Shown: positions 43,325-53,469, counted from the stretch's first letter. The stretch is 64,000 nucleotides of DNA from Pseudomonas sp. 31-12 (GCF_003151075.1 NZ_CP029482.1:2294001-2358000); one strand, 5' to 3'. The notes: a model not told the origin generated them from the letters alone. Translations and numbers: made by a program.

Positions 43325-43343
43325 CTACCAGGCGCCGCAGATT

Positions 43344-46037
43344 TCAGCGCTTCTCCAGCTTATCCGGCAACGGCGCAAACAACGCTTCAATATCATCGCT
43401 CTGCAACTTCCAGTCCCCGGTCTTGCGCCCGTCCAGCACGCCCGCCGCCAGATCGGATTTTTCCTTCTGTAGATGCTGAATCTTCTCTTCCACGGTGCCG
43501 CGGGCAATCATCTTGTAGACGAACACCGGTTTCTCCTGGCCGATGCGGTACGCCCGGTCAGTCGCCTGATTTTCCGTGGCCGGGTTCCACCACGGATCGT
43601 AGTGGATCACCGTGTCCGCCTCGGTCAGGTTCAAACCGACGCCGCCGGCCTTCAGGCTGATCAGAAAAATCTGACGCTTGCCGCTCTGGAAGTCTTTCAC
43701 CGGCGCCCGTCGGTCCCGGGTCTGACCCGTGAGCAACGCGTATTCAACACCGCGCTTCTTCAGTTCAACTTCGATCAGCGCCAGCATCGAGGTGAACTGT
43801 GAAAACAGCAAAATCCGCCGACCTTCCTCAAACAACTCATCCAGCATTTCCATCAGGCTATCGAGCTTGCCCGAGGTGCTGCCGCGCGTCGGCAGTGCGG
43901 CATCGTTGACCAGGCGTAAATCGCAGCACACCTGGCGCAGCTTCAGCAGCGCTTCAAGAATGATGATCTGGCTGCGCGCCACGCCTTTGCGGGTGATCTC
44001 GTCGCGGACTTTCTTGTCCATCGCCAGGCGCATGGTTTCATACACATCGCGTTGGGCTTCGTTGAGTTCGACCCAATGGATGATTTCGGTCTTGGGTGGC
44101 AACTCCGTCGCGACCTGTTCCTTGGTTCTGCGCAACAGGAACGGTTTGATCCGACCATTGAGGTGCTGAAGTCTGACTTCACTGGCGCGCTTTTCAATCG
44201 GCACGCGGTAATCGCGGTTGAAGCTTTTGACGTCGCCGAGCCAGCCGGGCAACAGGAAGTGAAACAGCGACCACAGTTCGCCCAAGTGGTTTTCCAGCGG
44301 CGTACCACTCAGGCACAGACGCTGACGCGCATTCAACTCGCGGGCCGCCTGGGCAGCCTTGCTGTTGGGGTTCTTGATGTATTGCGCTTCATCCAGCACC
44401 AGCACGTGCAGAGGCTGAGCGGCCAGACGTTCGACGTCCTTGGGCAGCAGCGCATAGGTGGTGAGGATCAGGTCGTAATCGGCCAGATGGTCGAAATGCT
44501 TTTTGCGACTGGCGCCGTACAGCGCCAGCACGTTGAGTTGCGGCGTAAAGTGCGCCGCTTCGTCGAGCCAGTTCGGGATCAGGCTGGTGGGCATCACCAC
44601 CATGCACGGCCGGTCGAGGCGCCCGGCGATTTTCTCGCTGAGAATATGCGCCAGGGTCTGTAGGGTTTTACCCAGACCCATGTCGTCCGCGAGAATGCCG
44701 CCGACTTCCAGTTGCCGCAACGATTGCATCCAGCTCAGGCCTTCCAGCTGATACGGGCGCAAGGTTGCGTTCAAACCTTCGGGGGCCGTCGCGGTGTAAT
44801 CCTTGATGTCCCGCAGGCGCTGGGCAAACGTGCGGATCTGCTCGCCACCTTCCCAAAGCAGCGGCATGCCTTCCAACGGGTTCAGGCGTGTCGCGTCGGC
44901 CTTGCTCAGGCGCAGCGTGGTTTCGCCGGGCTCTTGCAGGTAGAACTCGCCAAGGGTCGCCAGCACCGGTTTCAACCGGCCGAAGGGCAGGGCGACCTGC
45001 AAGGGGCCGTACTCGGAATTCGGGCGGTTGGGGATGTTCACCAGAATCAGTTCGTCGTCACGCCGCCGGGCGAGGCGTTCCGGATTGAGGATTTCGGTGT
45101 GGGAGCGCATCAGGTTCAGCAGGATCGGCAGCAAGCTCAGGCGCTCGCCGTTGACGATGATCCCCAGCTCCAGATCAAACCAGTCGCGCTCCGGCGCCTG
45201 TTCGACGGTGGCATACCAGTCGTCCACCGCGGTCAGGTCGAAGCCGAAATCTTCGTCGATCTGCAGCTCCCAGCCTTGAGTGCGCAGCTTTGGCAGTTCG
45301 TTGAGGGTGAAGGTCAGCCAGGCGCTGTCGTTGACCATCTCATAGAGTTCGCCGGCACTTTCCGGCAAGGCTTTGCTTTGGCGGGTAGCGACTTTGAAAC
45401 CGAGGATTCGCAGCTGTTCCCTGTAGGTCTGTTCGACTTCCGGGTGGCGTTTTATCCGCAGCGTCTGGGTTTCCTGACGAATCAGGACGTCGGCGTTCTT
45501 CTGCCCGGAAACGTATTCATCGAGATAACTGAAAGACAGCGCCGCACGGTGCTGGATGTAGCGCTGCATCTTGCCGTTGCGCGGTTCGAAGGCGCTGAAT
45601 TCGATGCTCGCCAGCCACAGGCGCGGCACCGGTTGCACGTTATCCACAAGCACTTGGGGCGGCGCCTTCGGACTGCGGTTTTCCAGCACGGCCTGAAGTT
45701 TTTCCAGCAGTTCGGCGTCTTGTGCGGCGGCGGGGTAGGCCAGGGTTTCTTGCACCTTCAGCAGCACGGCCGCGCAATGTTTGCAGTTGACGTGAACCGG
45801 GCACGTGCACGTGGCGTCGACCATCAGCAAGGTCGCTTTGGCTGACTCGCGCAGGCGGATGGTCTGACGGTAAACGTTACCGCCAGAGCCCTCGCAAGCG
45901 GCGATGATCGTGGCGTCGCCGGCCTCGACGATCCTGACGCGGTTTTCCAGTGCGTAGCGACGGCCACGCTCCAGGCTCTGTTCCTTGAATCGGCTGACCC
46001 ATGAAGGTGCCAGGGGTTTGCTCAGGGTCGCTGACAT
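43344..46037 (-). CDS. SWIM zinc finger / SNF2-family helicase
   Basis: Swi2/Snf2-type ATPase (897 aa), likely a DNA or RNA polymerase remodeller. N-terminal SWIM zinc finger (ATCTCPVHVNCKHCAAVL, about residues 75-92), then helicase motifs: I GILADDMGLGKTLQT, II VLDEAQYIKN (DEAQ), III LSGTPLENHLGELWSLF, V LKAGGVGLNLTEADTV and [17 protein letters not shown]. Start ATG 46037; ribosome site weak. It sits between mtnP and csiV, which I recall as adjacent in P. aeruginosa, so it is probably an insertion. Confidence 0.92.
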   Translation of the reverse strand: MSATLSKPLAPSWVSRFKEQSLERGRRYALENRVRIVEAGDATIIAACEGSGGNVYRQTIRLRESAKATLLMVDATCTCPVHVNCKHCAAVLLKVQETLAYPAAAQDAELLEKLQAVLENRSPKAPPQVLVDNVQPVPRLWLASIEFSAFEPRNGKMQRYIQHRAALSFSYLDEYVSGQKNADVLIRQETQTLRIKRHPEVEQTYREQLRILGFKVATRQSKALPESAGELYEMVNDSAWLTFTLNELPKLRTQGWELQIDEDFGFDLTAVDDWYATVEQAPERDWFDLELGIIVNGERLSLLPILLNLMRSHTEILNPERLARRRDDELILVNIPNRPNSEYGPLQVALPFGRLKPVLATLGEFYLQEPGETTLRLSKADATRLNPLEGMPLLWEGGEQIRTFAQRLRDIKDYTATAPEGLNATLRPYQLEGLSWMQSLRQLEVGGILADDMGLGKTLQTLAHILSEKIAGRLDRPCMVVMPTSLIPNWLDEAAHFTPQLNVLALYGASRKKHFDHLADYDLILTTYALLPKDVERLAAQPLHVLVLDEAQYIKNPNSKAAQAARELNARQRLCLSGTPLENHLGELWSLFHFLLPGWLGDVKSFNRDYRVPIEKRASEVRLQHLNGRIKPFLLRRTKEQVATELPPKTEIIHWVELNEAQRDVYETMRLAMDKKVRDEITRKGVARSQIIILEALLKLRQVCCDLRLVNDAALPTRGSTSGKLDSLMEMLDELFEEGRRILLFSQFTSMLALIEVELKKRGVEYALLTGQTRDRRAPVKDFQSGKRQIFLISLKAGGVGLNLTEADTVIHYDPWWNPATENQATDRAYRIGQEKPVFVYKMIARGTVEEKIQHLQKEKSDLAAGVLDGRKTGDWKLQSDDIEALFAPLPDKLEKR

Positions 46038-46047
46038 AAGGACTCAA

Positions 46048-46614
46048 TCAGTCCGGAATTTCATCGGGGACTGGCCGAGGTGCCGGGGCGGTCAGCGAAG
46101 TGATCTTGATCAGCAGGCCAAGGTGGCCGTTGTCGAGGAAATTCAGCTGGCCGTTCTTGGTGTGGCTTTCCTGCTTCAGGCGTTCGCTGGCGGTGACCAT
46201 GCCGTTGGCGTCGATCTGGTTGACCCAGAAGTCGGCGTCGACGTCGGTGAACCGCCCCAGTTTCAAGCTCAACGTGCCCTCGATCGGGAATTGGCCAAAT
46301 TGTTCGGTGCCTTCGCTGATCGCGACTTTAGTGGCTTCTTCACCGAGCGGTTGCTGCCACGCCTTGTGCAGCAACACCGAGTACTCATTGCTGGCGGTGA
46401 GCTTTTCCACTTCGGGATTCAGGCTCGGTGTGCGAAAGCTGTCGGGGCTGATGCGCTGGGCGCCGGCCGCCCAGTCTTCCGGGGCGGCTTTGCTGACAAT
46501 GGCAGGCACGGCGTTTTGCCGAACCAGGATCATTTCAACCTGGTACAGGTCATCGGCAAATGCCATTGGGGCGACCAGGGTGGTCAGCAAAGTCAGTAAA
46601 CGAAACAGGCGCAT
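46048..46614 (-). CDS. csiV: CsiV-family periplasmic protein
   Basis: Exported protein (188 aa) of the CsiV family, first known in Vibrio as a peptidoglycan-binding activator of LpoA/PBP1a. Signal peptide MRLFRLLTLLTTLVAPMAFA, mature DDLYQVEMILVRQNA; typical CsiV segments YSVLLHKAWQQPL and LSLKLGRFTDVDADFW. Start ATG 46614 with AAGGA seven bases upstream. Ten bases after mfd, likely co-transcribed. Confidence 0.8.
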   Translation of the reverse strand: MRLFRLLTLLTTLVAPMAFADDLYQVEMILVRQNAVPAIVSKAAPEDWAAGAQRISPDSFRTPSLNPEVEKLTASNEYSVLLHKAWQQPLGEEATKVAISEGTEQFGQFPIEGTLSLKLGRFTDVDADFWVNQIDANGMVTASERLKQESHTKNGQLNFLDNGHLGLLIKITSLTAPAPRPVPDEIPD

Positions 46615-46624
46615 GCGGCGTCCT

Positions 46625-49600
46625 TCAAGCAGTTTTCGGAATGAGGCACTCAAGCAGCGCCTCTACAGTATTAAAGCGCTCTTGCGGGCTTTCCATCGGG
46701 ACCATGAATTTAAACATCGTGGCACCTTCGAATTTGTAGCGTTTGGGCTGGCCCTGGATCAGTTTGATCAGGGTCAGCGGGTCGACAGGCGTCTGCGCCG
46801 CGAACTCGATCCGGCCGCCTTGCGGGCCACCGTCGACTTTCTTGATGCCCAGCAGTTCGGCTTGCAACTTCAACGCCGTGATGCGCATCAGGTTCTTGGT
46901 CGGCTCCGGCAGCAGGCCGAAACGGTCGATCATCTCCACTTGCAGGTCCTTGAGGCCTTCCTCATCGGTGGCCGAGGCAATGCGTTTGTAGAGAATCAGA
47001 CGGGCGTGCACGTCCGGCAAGTAGTCTTCCGGAATCAGCGCCGGGACGCGCAAATTGACTTCCGGACCACCGCCCAGCGGCTGATCGAGGTTCGGTTGTT
47101 CGCCCTTGCGGATCGACTTCACCGCGCGCTCGAGCATTTCCATATACAGGGTGAAGCCGACGGCCTGGATCTGCCCGCTCTGACCGTCGCCCAGCAATTC
47201 GCCGGCGCCACGGATTTCCAGGTCGTTGGTGGCGAGCACGAAGCCCGCGCCGAGGTCCTGGGTGTTCGCGATCGCTTCCAGACGCTTTTCCGCGTCCGGG
47301 GTGATCTGCTGACGCGGCGGCGTCAGCAAATAAGCATAAGCCTGGTGGTGACTGCGACCGACGCGGCCGCGCAATTGGTGCAACTGCGCCAGGCCGAATT
47401 TGTCGGCACGCTCGATGATGATGGTGTTGGCGCTCGGCACGTCGATGCCGGTCTCGATGATGGTCGAGGCGATCAGTACGTTGAAGCGCTTGTGGTAGAA
47501 GTCGCTCATCACCTGTTCGAGTTCGCGTTCGCGCATCTGCCCGTGGCCAATGGCGATCCGCGCTTCCGGCACCAGTTCGGCGAGGTCGGCGGCGCATTTC
47601 TCGATGGTCTTCACGTCGTTGTGCAGGTAGTAGACCTGACCGCCACGCAGCAACTCACGAAGCAGGGCCTCTTTGACCGTGCTTTTGTTCTGCTCCATGA
47701 CGAAGGTCCGCACCGACAGGCGACGGGCCGGCGGCGTGGCGATGATCGACAGGTCGCGCATGCCCGACACCGCCATGTTCAGCGTGCGCGGAATCGGCGT
47801 GGCGGTGAGCGTGAGGATGTCGACTTCACTGCGCAGGGCCTTGAGTTGTTCCTTCTGACGAACACCAAAGCGGTGCTCTTCGTCGATGATCACCAGCCCG
47901 AGGTTTTTGATCTTCACATCATCTTGCAGCAGCTTGTGTGTGCCGATGACGATGTCGATTTTGCCTTCGGCCAGATCCGCAACCGCGGCGTTCACTTCCT
48001 TGGTCGACTTGAAGCGGCTCATCACTTCCACGCTCACCGGCCAGTCGGCGAAGCGGTCGCGGAAGCTGTTGTAATGCTGTTGGGCGAGGAGGGTGGTCGG
48101 CACCAGAATCGCCACCTGACGACCGCCGTGCACCGCGATGAACGCCGCGCGCATGGCCACTTCGGTCTTGCCGAAGCCCACATCGCCGCAGACCAGGCGA
48201 TCCATCGGCTTCGGTGCGAGCATGTCGGCGCGCACTGCATCGATGGTGGTTTGCTGGTCTGGTGTCTCTTCGAACGGGAAGCCGGCGCTGAACGTCGCGT
48301 AATCGGCTTTCGGGTCTTCGAAGGCATAACCTTCGCGAGCGGCGCGACGGGCATAGATGTCGAGCAATTCGGCGGCGACGTCGCGCACCTGTTCGGCGGC
48401 TTTGCGTTTGGCTTTCTGCCAGGTTTCCGAGCCGAGGCGGTGCAGCGGGGCCAAGGCGTCATCGCTACCGGTGTAACGCGCAATCAGGTGCAGGTTAGCC
48501 ACCGGCACGTAAAGCTTGGCGCCTTCGGCATATTGCAGCGTGAGGAACTCGGCGGCTTGATCGTCGATTTCCAGGGTTGCGAGCCCCAGATAGCGACCGA
48601 CACCGTGATCGATATGCACGACCGGCGCGCCTTCGCGCAGCTCGGTAAGGTTTTTGATCACTGCGTCATTGTTGGCGTCGGCGCGTTTTTCGCGGCGGCG
48701 ACGCTGCATCACGCGCTGACCGAACAACGGGCTTTCGGCCACCAGCGCCAGGGCCGGATTGTCGAGCACCAAGCCCTCGTCGAGCGGTGCGATGGTGATC
48801 GCCAGGCGCTCCTTGCTCGCGACAAAGTCCGGCCAGCTGTCGACGGTTTTCGGTCGCAGCTTCAGGCGTTCGAGCAATTCCAGCAGCACTTCACGGCGGC
48901 CCGCAGACTCGGCGGTGAACAATACGCGGCCGGGGAACTCGTCGAGGAAGCCGGCCAGCGCCGCCAATGGCTGGGTAGCCTTGGCTTCGATGGCCAGGTT
49001 CGGCAGTTCGCGCGCCGGGAAACGCTCGCGGCCGACGCCGGTTTCCACGTCCTGTTGACTGGCCACCACACGCGGCCAGTTCTTCAGGCGGGCAAAGCAG
49101 TCTTCCACCGGCAGGAACAGCTCGGCCGGTGGCAATAAAGGACGGGAAGGATCGACGCGGCGCTCTTCATAGCGGTTGCGCACATCGTTCCAGAAGTTTT
49201 CCGCCGCCTGCTCGATGCCCGGCAGGGAAAACACTTGGGTGTCCTGGGGCAGGTAATCGAACAGCGTCGAGGTTTCGTCGAAGAACAGCGGCAGGTAGTA
49301 CTCGATACCGGCCGGCGTGATCCCGCTGCTCAAATCCTGGAAGATCGGGCAGCGACGGAAGTCGACATCGAAACGCTCACGGAAGCGCGCCTTGAAACGG
49401 GTGACCGCGTCTTTCTGCAGCGGGAATTCCCGCGCGGGCAACAGGCGAACGGTGTCGACTTTATCGATGGAGCGCTGGTTTTCCGGATCGAAGGTACGCA
49501 GCGTCTCAATTTCGTCGTCGAACAGGTCGATACGGAAGGGCAGTTTGCTGCCCATCGGGAACAGGTCGATCAGCGAGCCGCGGACGGTGAATTCGCCGTG

Positions 49601-50074
49601 TTCGTACACCGTGTCGACGTAGCGATAGCCGCTGGCTTCAAGTCGGGTGCGCATCTGCTCGACGTCGAGCTTCTGGCCAACGTCCAGCACCAGGCTGCTG
49701 CCGAGCAGGAACTTGGTCGGCGCCAGGCGGTGCAGCGCGGTGGTGATCGGCACGACCAATACGCCATGACTCAGCTCCGGCAACCTGTACAAGGCTGCGA
49801 TGCGCTGGGAAATGATGTCCTGGTGTGGCGAAAACAGATCGTAGGGCAGGGTTTCCCAGTCCGGGAAATGCAGTACGGGCAAATCCGGGGCGAAGAAACT
49901 CAGCTCCTGTTCCAGCCGTTCGGCACTTTGGCTGTCGGCAGTCAGCAGCAGGGTAAAGCGCTTGGCAGCGCTGGCGGCCTCGGCAATGGCCAGGCTCAGG
50001 GCGGCACCGGGCAGGTTGCCCCAGTGCTGTTTACCTGCCGCGGCAGGGAGAAGCGGTAGACGCAGAACGGGCAC
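46625..50074 (-). CDS. mfd: Transcription-repair coupling factor Mfd
   Basis: Large ATPase (1149 aa) that removes stalled RNA polymerase and recruits UvrA. UvrB-like N-terminal module, RNA-polymerase-interacting domain (about 480-570, VVHIDHGVGRYLGLATLEI), translocase motifs LVCGDVGFGKTEVAMRAAF and LVIIDEEHRFGVRQKEQ, and a C-terminal TRCF domain. Start is GTG 50074 (MPVLRLPLLPAAAGKQHWG), agreeing with the family length; GGAG is rather far upstream. Confidence 0.96.
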   Translation of the reverse strand: MPVLRLPLLPAAAGKQHWGNLPGAALSLAIAEAASAAKRFTLLLTADSQSAERLEQELSFFAPDLPVLHFPDWETLPYDLFSPHQDIISQRIAALYRLPELSHGVLVVPITTALHRLAPTKFLLGSSLVLDVGQKLDVEQMRTRLEASGYRYVDTVYEHGEFTVRGSLIDLFPMGSKLPFRIDLFDDEIETLRTFDPENQRSIDKVDTVRLLPAREFPLQKDAVTRFKARFRERFDVDFRRCPIFQDLSSGITPAGIEYYLPLFFDETSTLFDYLPQDTQVFSLPGIEQAAENFWNDVRNRYEERRVDPSRPLLPPAELFLPVEDCFARLKNWPRVVASQQDVETGVGRERFPARELPNLAIEAKATQPLAALAGFLDEFPGRVLFTAESAGRREVLLELLERLKLRPKTVDSWPDFVASKERLAITIAPLDEGLVLDNPALALVAESPLFGQRVMQRRRREKRADANNDAVIKNLTELREGAPVVHIDHGVGRYLGLATLEIDDQAAEFLTLQYAEGAKLYVPVANLHLIARYTGSDDALAPLHRLGSETWQKAKRKAAEQVRDVAAELLDIYARRAAREGYAFEDPKADYATFSAGFPFEETPDQQTTIDAVRADMLAPKPMDRLVCGDVGFGKTEVAMRAAFIAVHGGRQVAILVPTTLLAQQHYNSFRDRFADWPVSVEVMSRFKSTKEVNAAVADLAEGKIDIVIGTHKLLQDDVKIKNLGLVIIDEEHRFGVRQKEQLKALRSEVDILTLTATPIPRTLNMAVSGMRDLSIIATPPARRLSVRTFVMEQNKSTVKEALLRELLRGGQVYYLHNDVKTIEKCAADLAELVPEARIAIGHGQMRERELEQVMSDFYHKRFNVLIASTIIETGIDVPSANTIIIERADKFGLAQLHQLRGRVGRSHHQAYAYLLTPPRQQITPDAEKRLEAIANTQDLGAGFVLATNDLEIRGAGELLGDGQSGQIQAVGFTLYMEMLERAVKSIRKGEQPNLDQPLGGGPEVNLRVPALIPEDYLPDVHARLILYKRIASATDEEGLKDLQVEMIDRFGLLPEPTKNLMRITALKLQAELLGIKKVDGGPQGGRIEFAAQTPVDPLTLIKLIQGQPKRYKFEGATMFKFMVPMESPQERFNTVEALLECLIPKTA

Positions 50075-50451
50075 GGAAGGTTGAGCTCCAAGCGTTGCGA
50101 CAAAGTCGGTAATTGTAGCGGCCCCGGGTGCCGCCTGTCAGTTGCAGATGTGTCTATTACGCCGGTTTGGCGAAATGTAGTGGTAAAGACAAAATTCGCC
50201 GGTTTTTTGCTGAAAATTGATGATTATGTAGTGGCAAAACGACCGAGTGTTACGGAGGGTTACGGATAAGACAGCGGTGTCTCCAAAAAATTGACTGCGC
50301 TGAAAGCCGCGGTTTTACTGGGCTTTAGCGGTGCGTAATTTTTTTGAACAGGAATTTGTTACGGATCGCGCGACAGGCGCGCATTGCTACGAGAGGCACT
50401 CGGCGGCATAATGTAGCCCCTTTTTTCTGCCCCTACATGTGGAAGGTTCCC
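50075..50451. other. Regulatory region between divergent mfd and gap
   Basis: About 380 bases without a gene. Contains a duplicated element, CGCCGGTTT followed by ATGTAGTGG (50160-50168 with 50175-50183; 50197-50205 with 50226-50234); the ATGTAGTGG units start 51 bases apart. Further down a bulged hairpin (50298-50330) is followed eight bases later by TTTTTTT, a possible conditional terminator in the gap leader. Confidence 0.5.
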
Positions 50452-51900
50452 GTGACTCAGAAGCCCGACCAGTGTCTTGGTGAATGGATCGACCGTGAAG
50501 CACTCGCAGAAGCGATGATTCCGCTTATCGGTCAGCTCTACCGCAATAACAACGTGGTGAGCTCGATCTATGGCCGCAGCCTGATCAATCGTTCAGTCAT
50601 TGCGATTCTCAAAGCTCACCGCTTTGCTCGTCATCGTCAGTCCGATGACAGCGAATTGTCCGTCCACGAAACATTCCCGCTGCTCAAGGCGATGAGCGAG
50701 CTCAAGCTCGGCGCCGCTTCGGTTGACCTGGGCAAGCTTGCGGTCAAGTTCAAAGCCGAAGGCAATGGCCGCACTGCCGAGCAGTTCGTCCGCGAAGAAC
50801 TGGCTGACGTCGTTGGCCAGCAAAACGTTGCCGCCCGCAAAGGCACCGACGTTGTCCTGTACGGCTTCGGTCGTATCGGTCGTCTGCTGGCGCGCATCCT
50901 GATCGAGAAAACCGGTGGTGGCGACGGCCTGCGTCTGCGCGCCATCGTTGTCCGCAAGGGCGCCGAGAACGATCTGGTCAAGCGTGCAAGCCTGTTGCGT
51001 CGTGACTCGGTTCATGGTCCGTTCGATGGCACCATCACCATTGATGAAGCCAACAACACCATCACCGCCAACGGCAACCTGATCCAGGTGATCTACGCGA
51101 AGAACCCGACTGAAGTGGATTACACCCAGTACGGCATCAAAGACGCGCTGCTGGTGGACAACACCGGTGTATGGCGTGACGCCGATGGCCTGGGCCAGCA
51201 TCTGGCTTGCCCGGGTATCGATCGCGTTGTTCTGACCGCGCCGGGCAAAGGCAAGCTGAAGAACATCGTTCACGGCATCAACCACGGTGAAATCACCGCT
51301 GATGACAAGATCGTTTCGGCCGCTTCCTGCACCACCAACGCCATCGTGCCGGTACTGAAGGCTGTCAACGACAAGTTCGGCATCATCAATGGCCACGTCG
51401 AAACCGTTCACTCGTACACCAACGACCAGAACCTGATCGACAACTTCCACAAAGGCGATCGCCGTGGCCGTAGTGCCGCGCTGAACATGGTGATCACCGA
51501 GACCGGTGCTGCCACCGCTGCTGCCAAGGCTCTGCCTGAGCTGGCCGGGAAGCTGACCGGTAACGCGATCCGCGTTCCGACGCCAAACGTGTCGATGGCC
51601 ATTCTCAACCTGAACCTTGAGAAAGCCGCGACCCGTGAAGAGATGAACGATTACCTGCGCTACATGGCGTTGCACTCCGATCTGCATAAGCAAATCGACT
51701 ACGTCAATTCGCAGGAGGTGGTTTCCACCGACTTCGTTGGCTCGCGCCACGCAGGCGTTGTGGACGCTGAAGCGACCATCACCCAAGACAACCGCGTTGT
51801 TCTGTACGTTTGGTACGACAACGAATTCGGTTACAGCTGCCAGGTGGTTCGTGTGATGGAAGACATGGCCGGTGTAAACCCGCCAGCATTCCCGCGCTAA
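50452..51900 (+). CDS. Glyceraldehyde-3-phosphate dehydrogenase, long form
   Basis: 482 aa, against about 335 for standard GAPDH: an extra N-terminal helical domain of about 130 residues (CLGEWIDREALAEAMIPLIG...) precedes a full GAPDH domain with GFGRIGRLLAR (138-144), catalytic Cys293 in SAASCTTNAIVPVL, and WYDNEFGYSCQVV. The residue after the second strand is in VVRKGAEN, not the usual acidic NAD-specifying position. Start GTG 50452 chosen because GGAAGG lies five bases upstream; ATG 50437 would lie in the ribosome site. The type is known in pseudomonads as a second GAPDH. Confidence 0.92.
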   Translation: MTQKPDQCLGEWIDREALAEAMIPLIGQLYRNNNVVSSIYGRSLINRSVIAILKAHRFARHRQSDDSELSVHETFPLLKAMSELKLGAASVDLGKLAVKFKAEGNGRTAEQFVREELADVVGQQNVAARKGTDVVLYGFGRIGRLLARILIEKTGGGDGLRLRAIVVRKGAENDLVKRASLLRRDSVHGPFDGTITIDEANNTITANGNLIQVIYAKNPTEVDYTQYGIKDALLVDNTGVWRDADGLGQHLACPGIDRVVLTAPGKGKLKNIVHGINHGEITADDKIVSAASCTTNAIVPVLKAVNDKFGIINGHVETVHSYTNDQNLIDNFHKGDRRGRSAALNMVITETGAATAAAKALPELAGKLTGNAIRVPTPNVSMAILNLNLEKAATREEMNDYLRYMALHSDLHKQIDYVNSQEVVSTDFVGSRHAGVVDAEATITQDNRVVLYVWYDNEFGYSCQVVRVMEDMAGVNPPAFPR

Positions 51901-51916
51901 GCCTTAGCTGCACATG

Positions 51917-51947
51917 AAAACGCCCCGACTTTGGTCGGGGCGTTTTT
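51917..51947 (+). terminator. Rho-independent terminator of gap
   Basis: Stem AAAACGCCCCGAC/GTCGGGGCGTTTT, loop TTTG, T-run. Confidence 0.94.
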
Positions 51948-51992
51948 GTTTGTGGCGGTTGTCAGTGGGAGATGTGTTGTTTGTGCTGGCCT

Positions 51993-52086
51993 CTTCGCGG
52001 GCAAGCCCGCTCCCACAGGTTTGGTGGTGTTCACTCGATGGTGTTCGCGCAACAGATCCCTGTGGGAGCGGGCTTGCCCGCGAAAG
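51993..52086. repeat. REP-type inverted repeat, small class, GGGCAAGCCC variant
   Basis: CTTCGCGGGCAAGCCCGCTC...GAGCGGGCTTGCCCGCGAAAG, 94 bases; between the gap terminator and the converging transporter gene. Confidence 0.88.
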
Positions 52087-52093
52087 CGATTTG

Positions 52094-53392
52094 TCAGGCG
52101 CCGCCGACCACAGCGGCCTGCGCCGTCCGCAGTTCATGCCGATTGCCTTTGAACAACACCAGCGTCGCGATCAACCCCAACACCGCCGCGCCACTGAGCC
52201 AGATCCCCGGCGCCGCCTTGTTGTCCAGCACGTGGATCAGGTACGTGCACGCCGCCGGTGTAAACCCGCCGAACGTTGCAGTCGCCAGGCTGTAGGCCAA
52301 GGAGAAACCAGTCGTACGAACTTCCACCGGCATGATCTCGGTCAGCGCCACAACCATGGCGCCGTTGTACGAGCCGTACAGGAACGACAGCCACAACTCG
52401 ACGATCAGCAAATGGCTGAAGCTCGGGTTCGCCACCAGCCACGACAGGGCAGGATAGGCGGTGAGGATCGCCAGAATGGTCGCCGCCAACAGTAGGGGTT
52501 TACGCCCGACTTTGTCGGACACAGCACCCATCACCGGCAGCCAGAAAAAGTTCGACAGACCGATACACACCGTCACCAGCAACGCATCCAGATCCGACAG
52601 GTGCAGTTCGGCTTTGCCGAAGGTCGGGGTGTAGGCGGTGATCAGGTAGAACGACACGGTGGTCATCACCACCAGCGCCATGCCAGCGATGACGATACCG
52701 AAGTTCTGACGGATCGAGCGGACGACGTCTCGCAGGGTAGGGCGGTGTTTACGCGCCTGGAACTCCGGCGTTTCTTCCAGTGAACGACGAATCACGAAAA
52801 TCACCGGCACAATCATGCAACCGATCAGGAACGGCACGCGCCAGCCCCAGTCACCCATCTCTTCCGGGCTGAGCCAGTGATTCAAACCGACGCCCAGCAG
52901 GCCGGCGAATACCACTGCGGCTTGCTGACTGGCAGACTGCCAACTGACAAAGAAGCCCTTGCGACCCGGCGTGGAAATCTCCGCCAGGTACACCGACACC
53001 CCGCCCAGTTCCACGCCGGCCGAGAAGCCTTGCAACAGGCGGCCGAACAGCACGAGCAACGGCGCGGCGACGCCGAGGGTGGCGTAACCCGGCACGCAGG
53101 CAATCAGCACCGTACCGGCAGCCATCATCGCCAGGGTGATGATCAAGCCTTTGCGGCGGCCGTGACGGTCAATATAGGCGCCCAGGAAGATCGCCCCCAG
53201 TGGACGCATCAGGAAGCCGGCACCGAACGTGGCCAGCGACAACATCAGGGAAGCGAAAGCGCTGTCGGCAGGAAAGAAGGTTTTGGCGATGGCCGTGGCG
53301 TAAAAGCCATAGACCATAAAGTCGAACATTTCGAGAAAGTTACCGCTGACAACACGAAAAATCGCTTTGCCTTTGCTCGTATTGGAAGACAT
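52094..53392 (-). CDS. MFS transporter, metabolite:H+ symporter (MHS) type
   Basis: Twelve-segment importer (432 aa) of the MHS family, close in style to citrate or tricarballylate symporters: [21 protein letters not shown] at the N-terminus, [20 protein letters not shown] loop, [28 protein letters not shown]-type loop [11 protein letters not shown]. Start ATG 53392; no good ribosome site. It stands where P. aeruginosa has nqr genes, between gap and apbE. Substrate uncertain. Confidence 0.85.
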   Translation of the reverse strand: MSSNTSKGKAIFRVVSGNFLEMFDFMVYGFYATAIAKTFFPADSAFASLMLSLATFGAGFLMRPLGAIFLGAYIDRHGRRKGLIITLAMMAAGTVLIACVPGYATLGVAAPLLVLFGRLLQGFSAGVELGGVSVYLAEISTPGRKGFFVSWQSASQQAAVVFAGLLGVGLNHWLSPEEMGDWGWRVPFLIGCMIVPVIFVIRRSLEETPEFQARKHRPTLRDVVRSIRQNFGIVIAGMALVVMTTVSFYLITAYTPTFGKAELHLSDLDALLVTVCIGLSNFFWLPVMGAVSDKVGRKPLLLAATILAILTAYPALSWLVANPSFSHLLIVELWLSFLYGSYNGAMVVALTEIMPVEVRTTGFSLAYSLATATFGGFTPAACTYLIHVLDNKAAPGIWLSGAAVLGLIATLVLFKGNRHELRTAQAAVVGGA

Positions 53393-53432
53393 TTTCAGGT
53401 ACTCACGCTTGTAAGTCTTGCTTGAAACGCTG

Positions 53433-53469
53433 GACCTGTGGGAGAGAGCAGGCTCACTCCCACAGGTTT
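53433..53469. repeat. Short degenerate REP-like hairpin
   Basis: GACCTGTGGGAG and CTCCCACAGGTT flank a 13-base loop. Likely a reduced relic of the small REP class. Confidence 0.6.

Noticed and set aside
46100..49138. 1012-codon frame opposite mfd
   Set aside because: Shadow frame; Mfd motifs are complete on the other strand.
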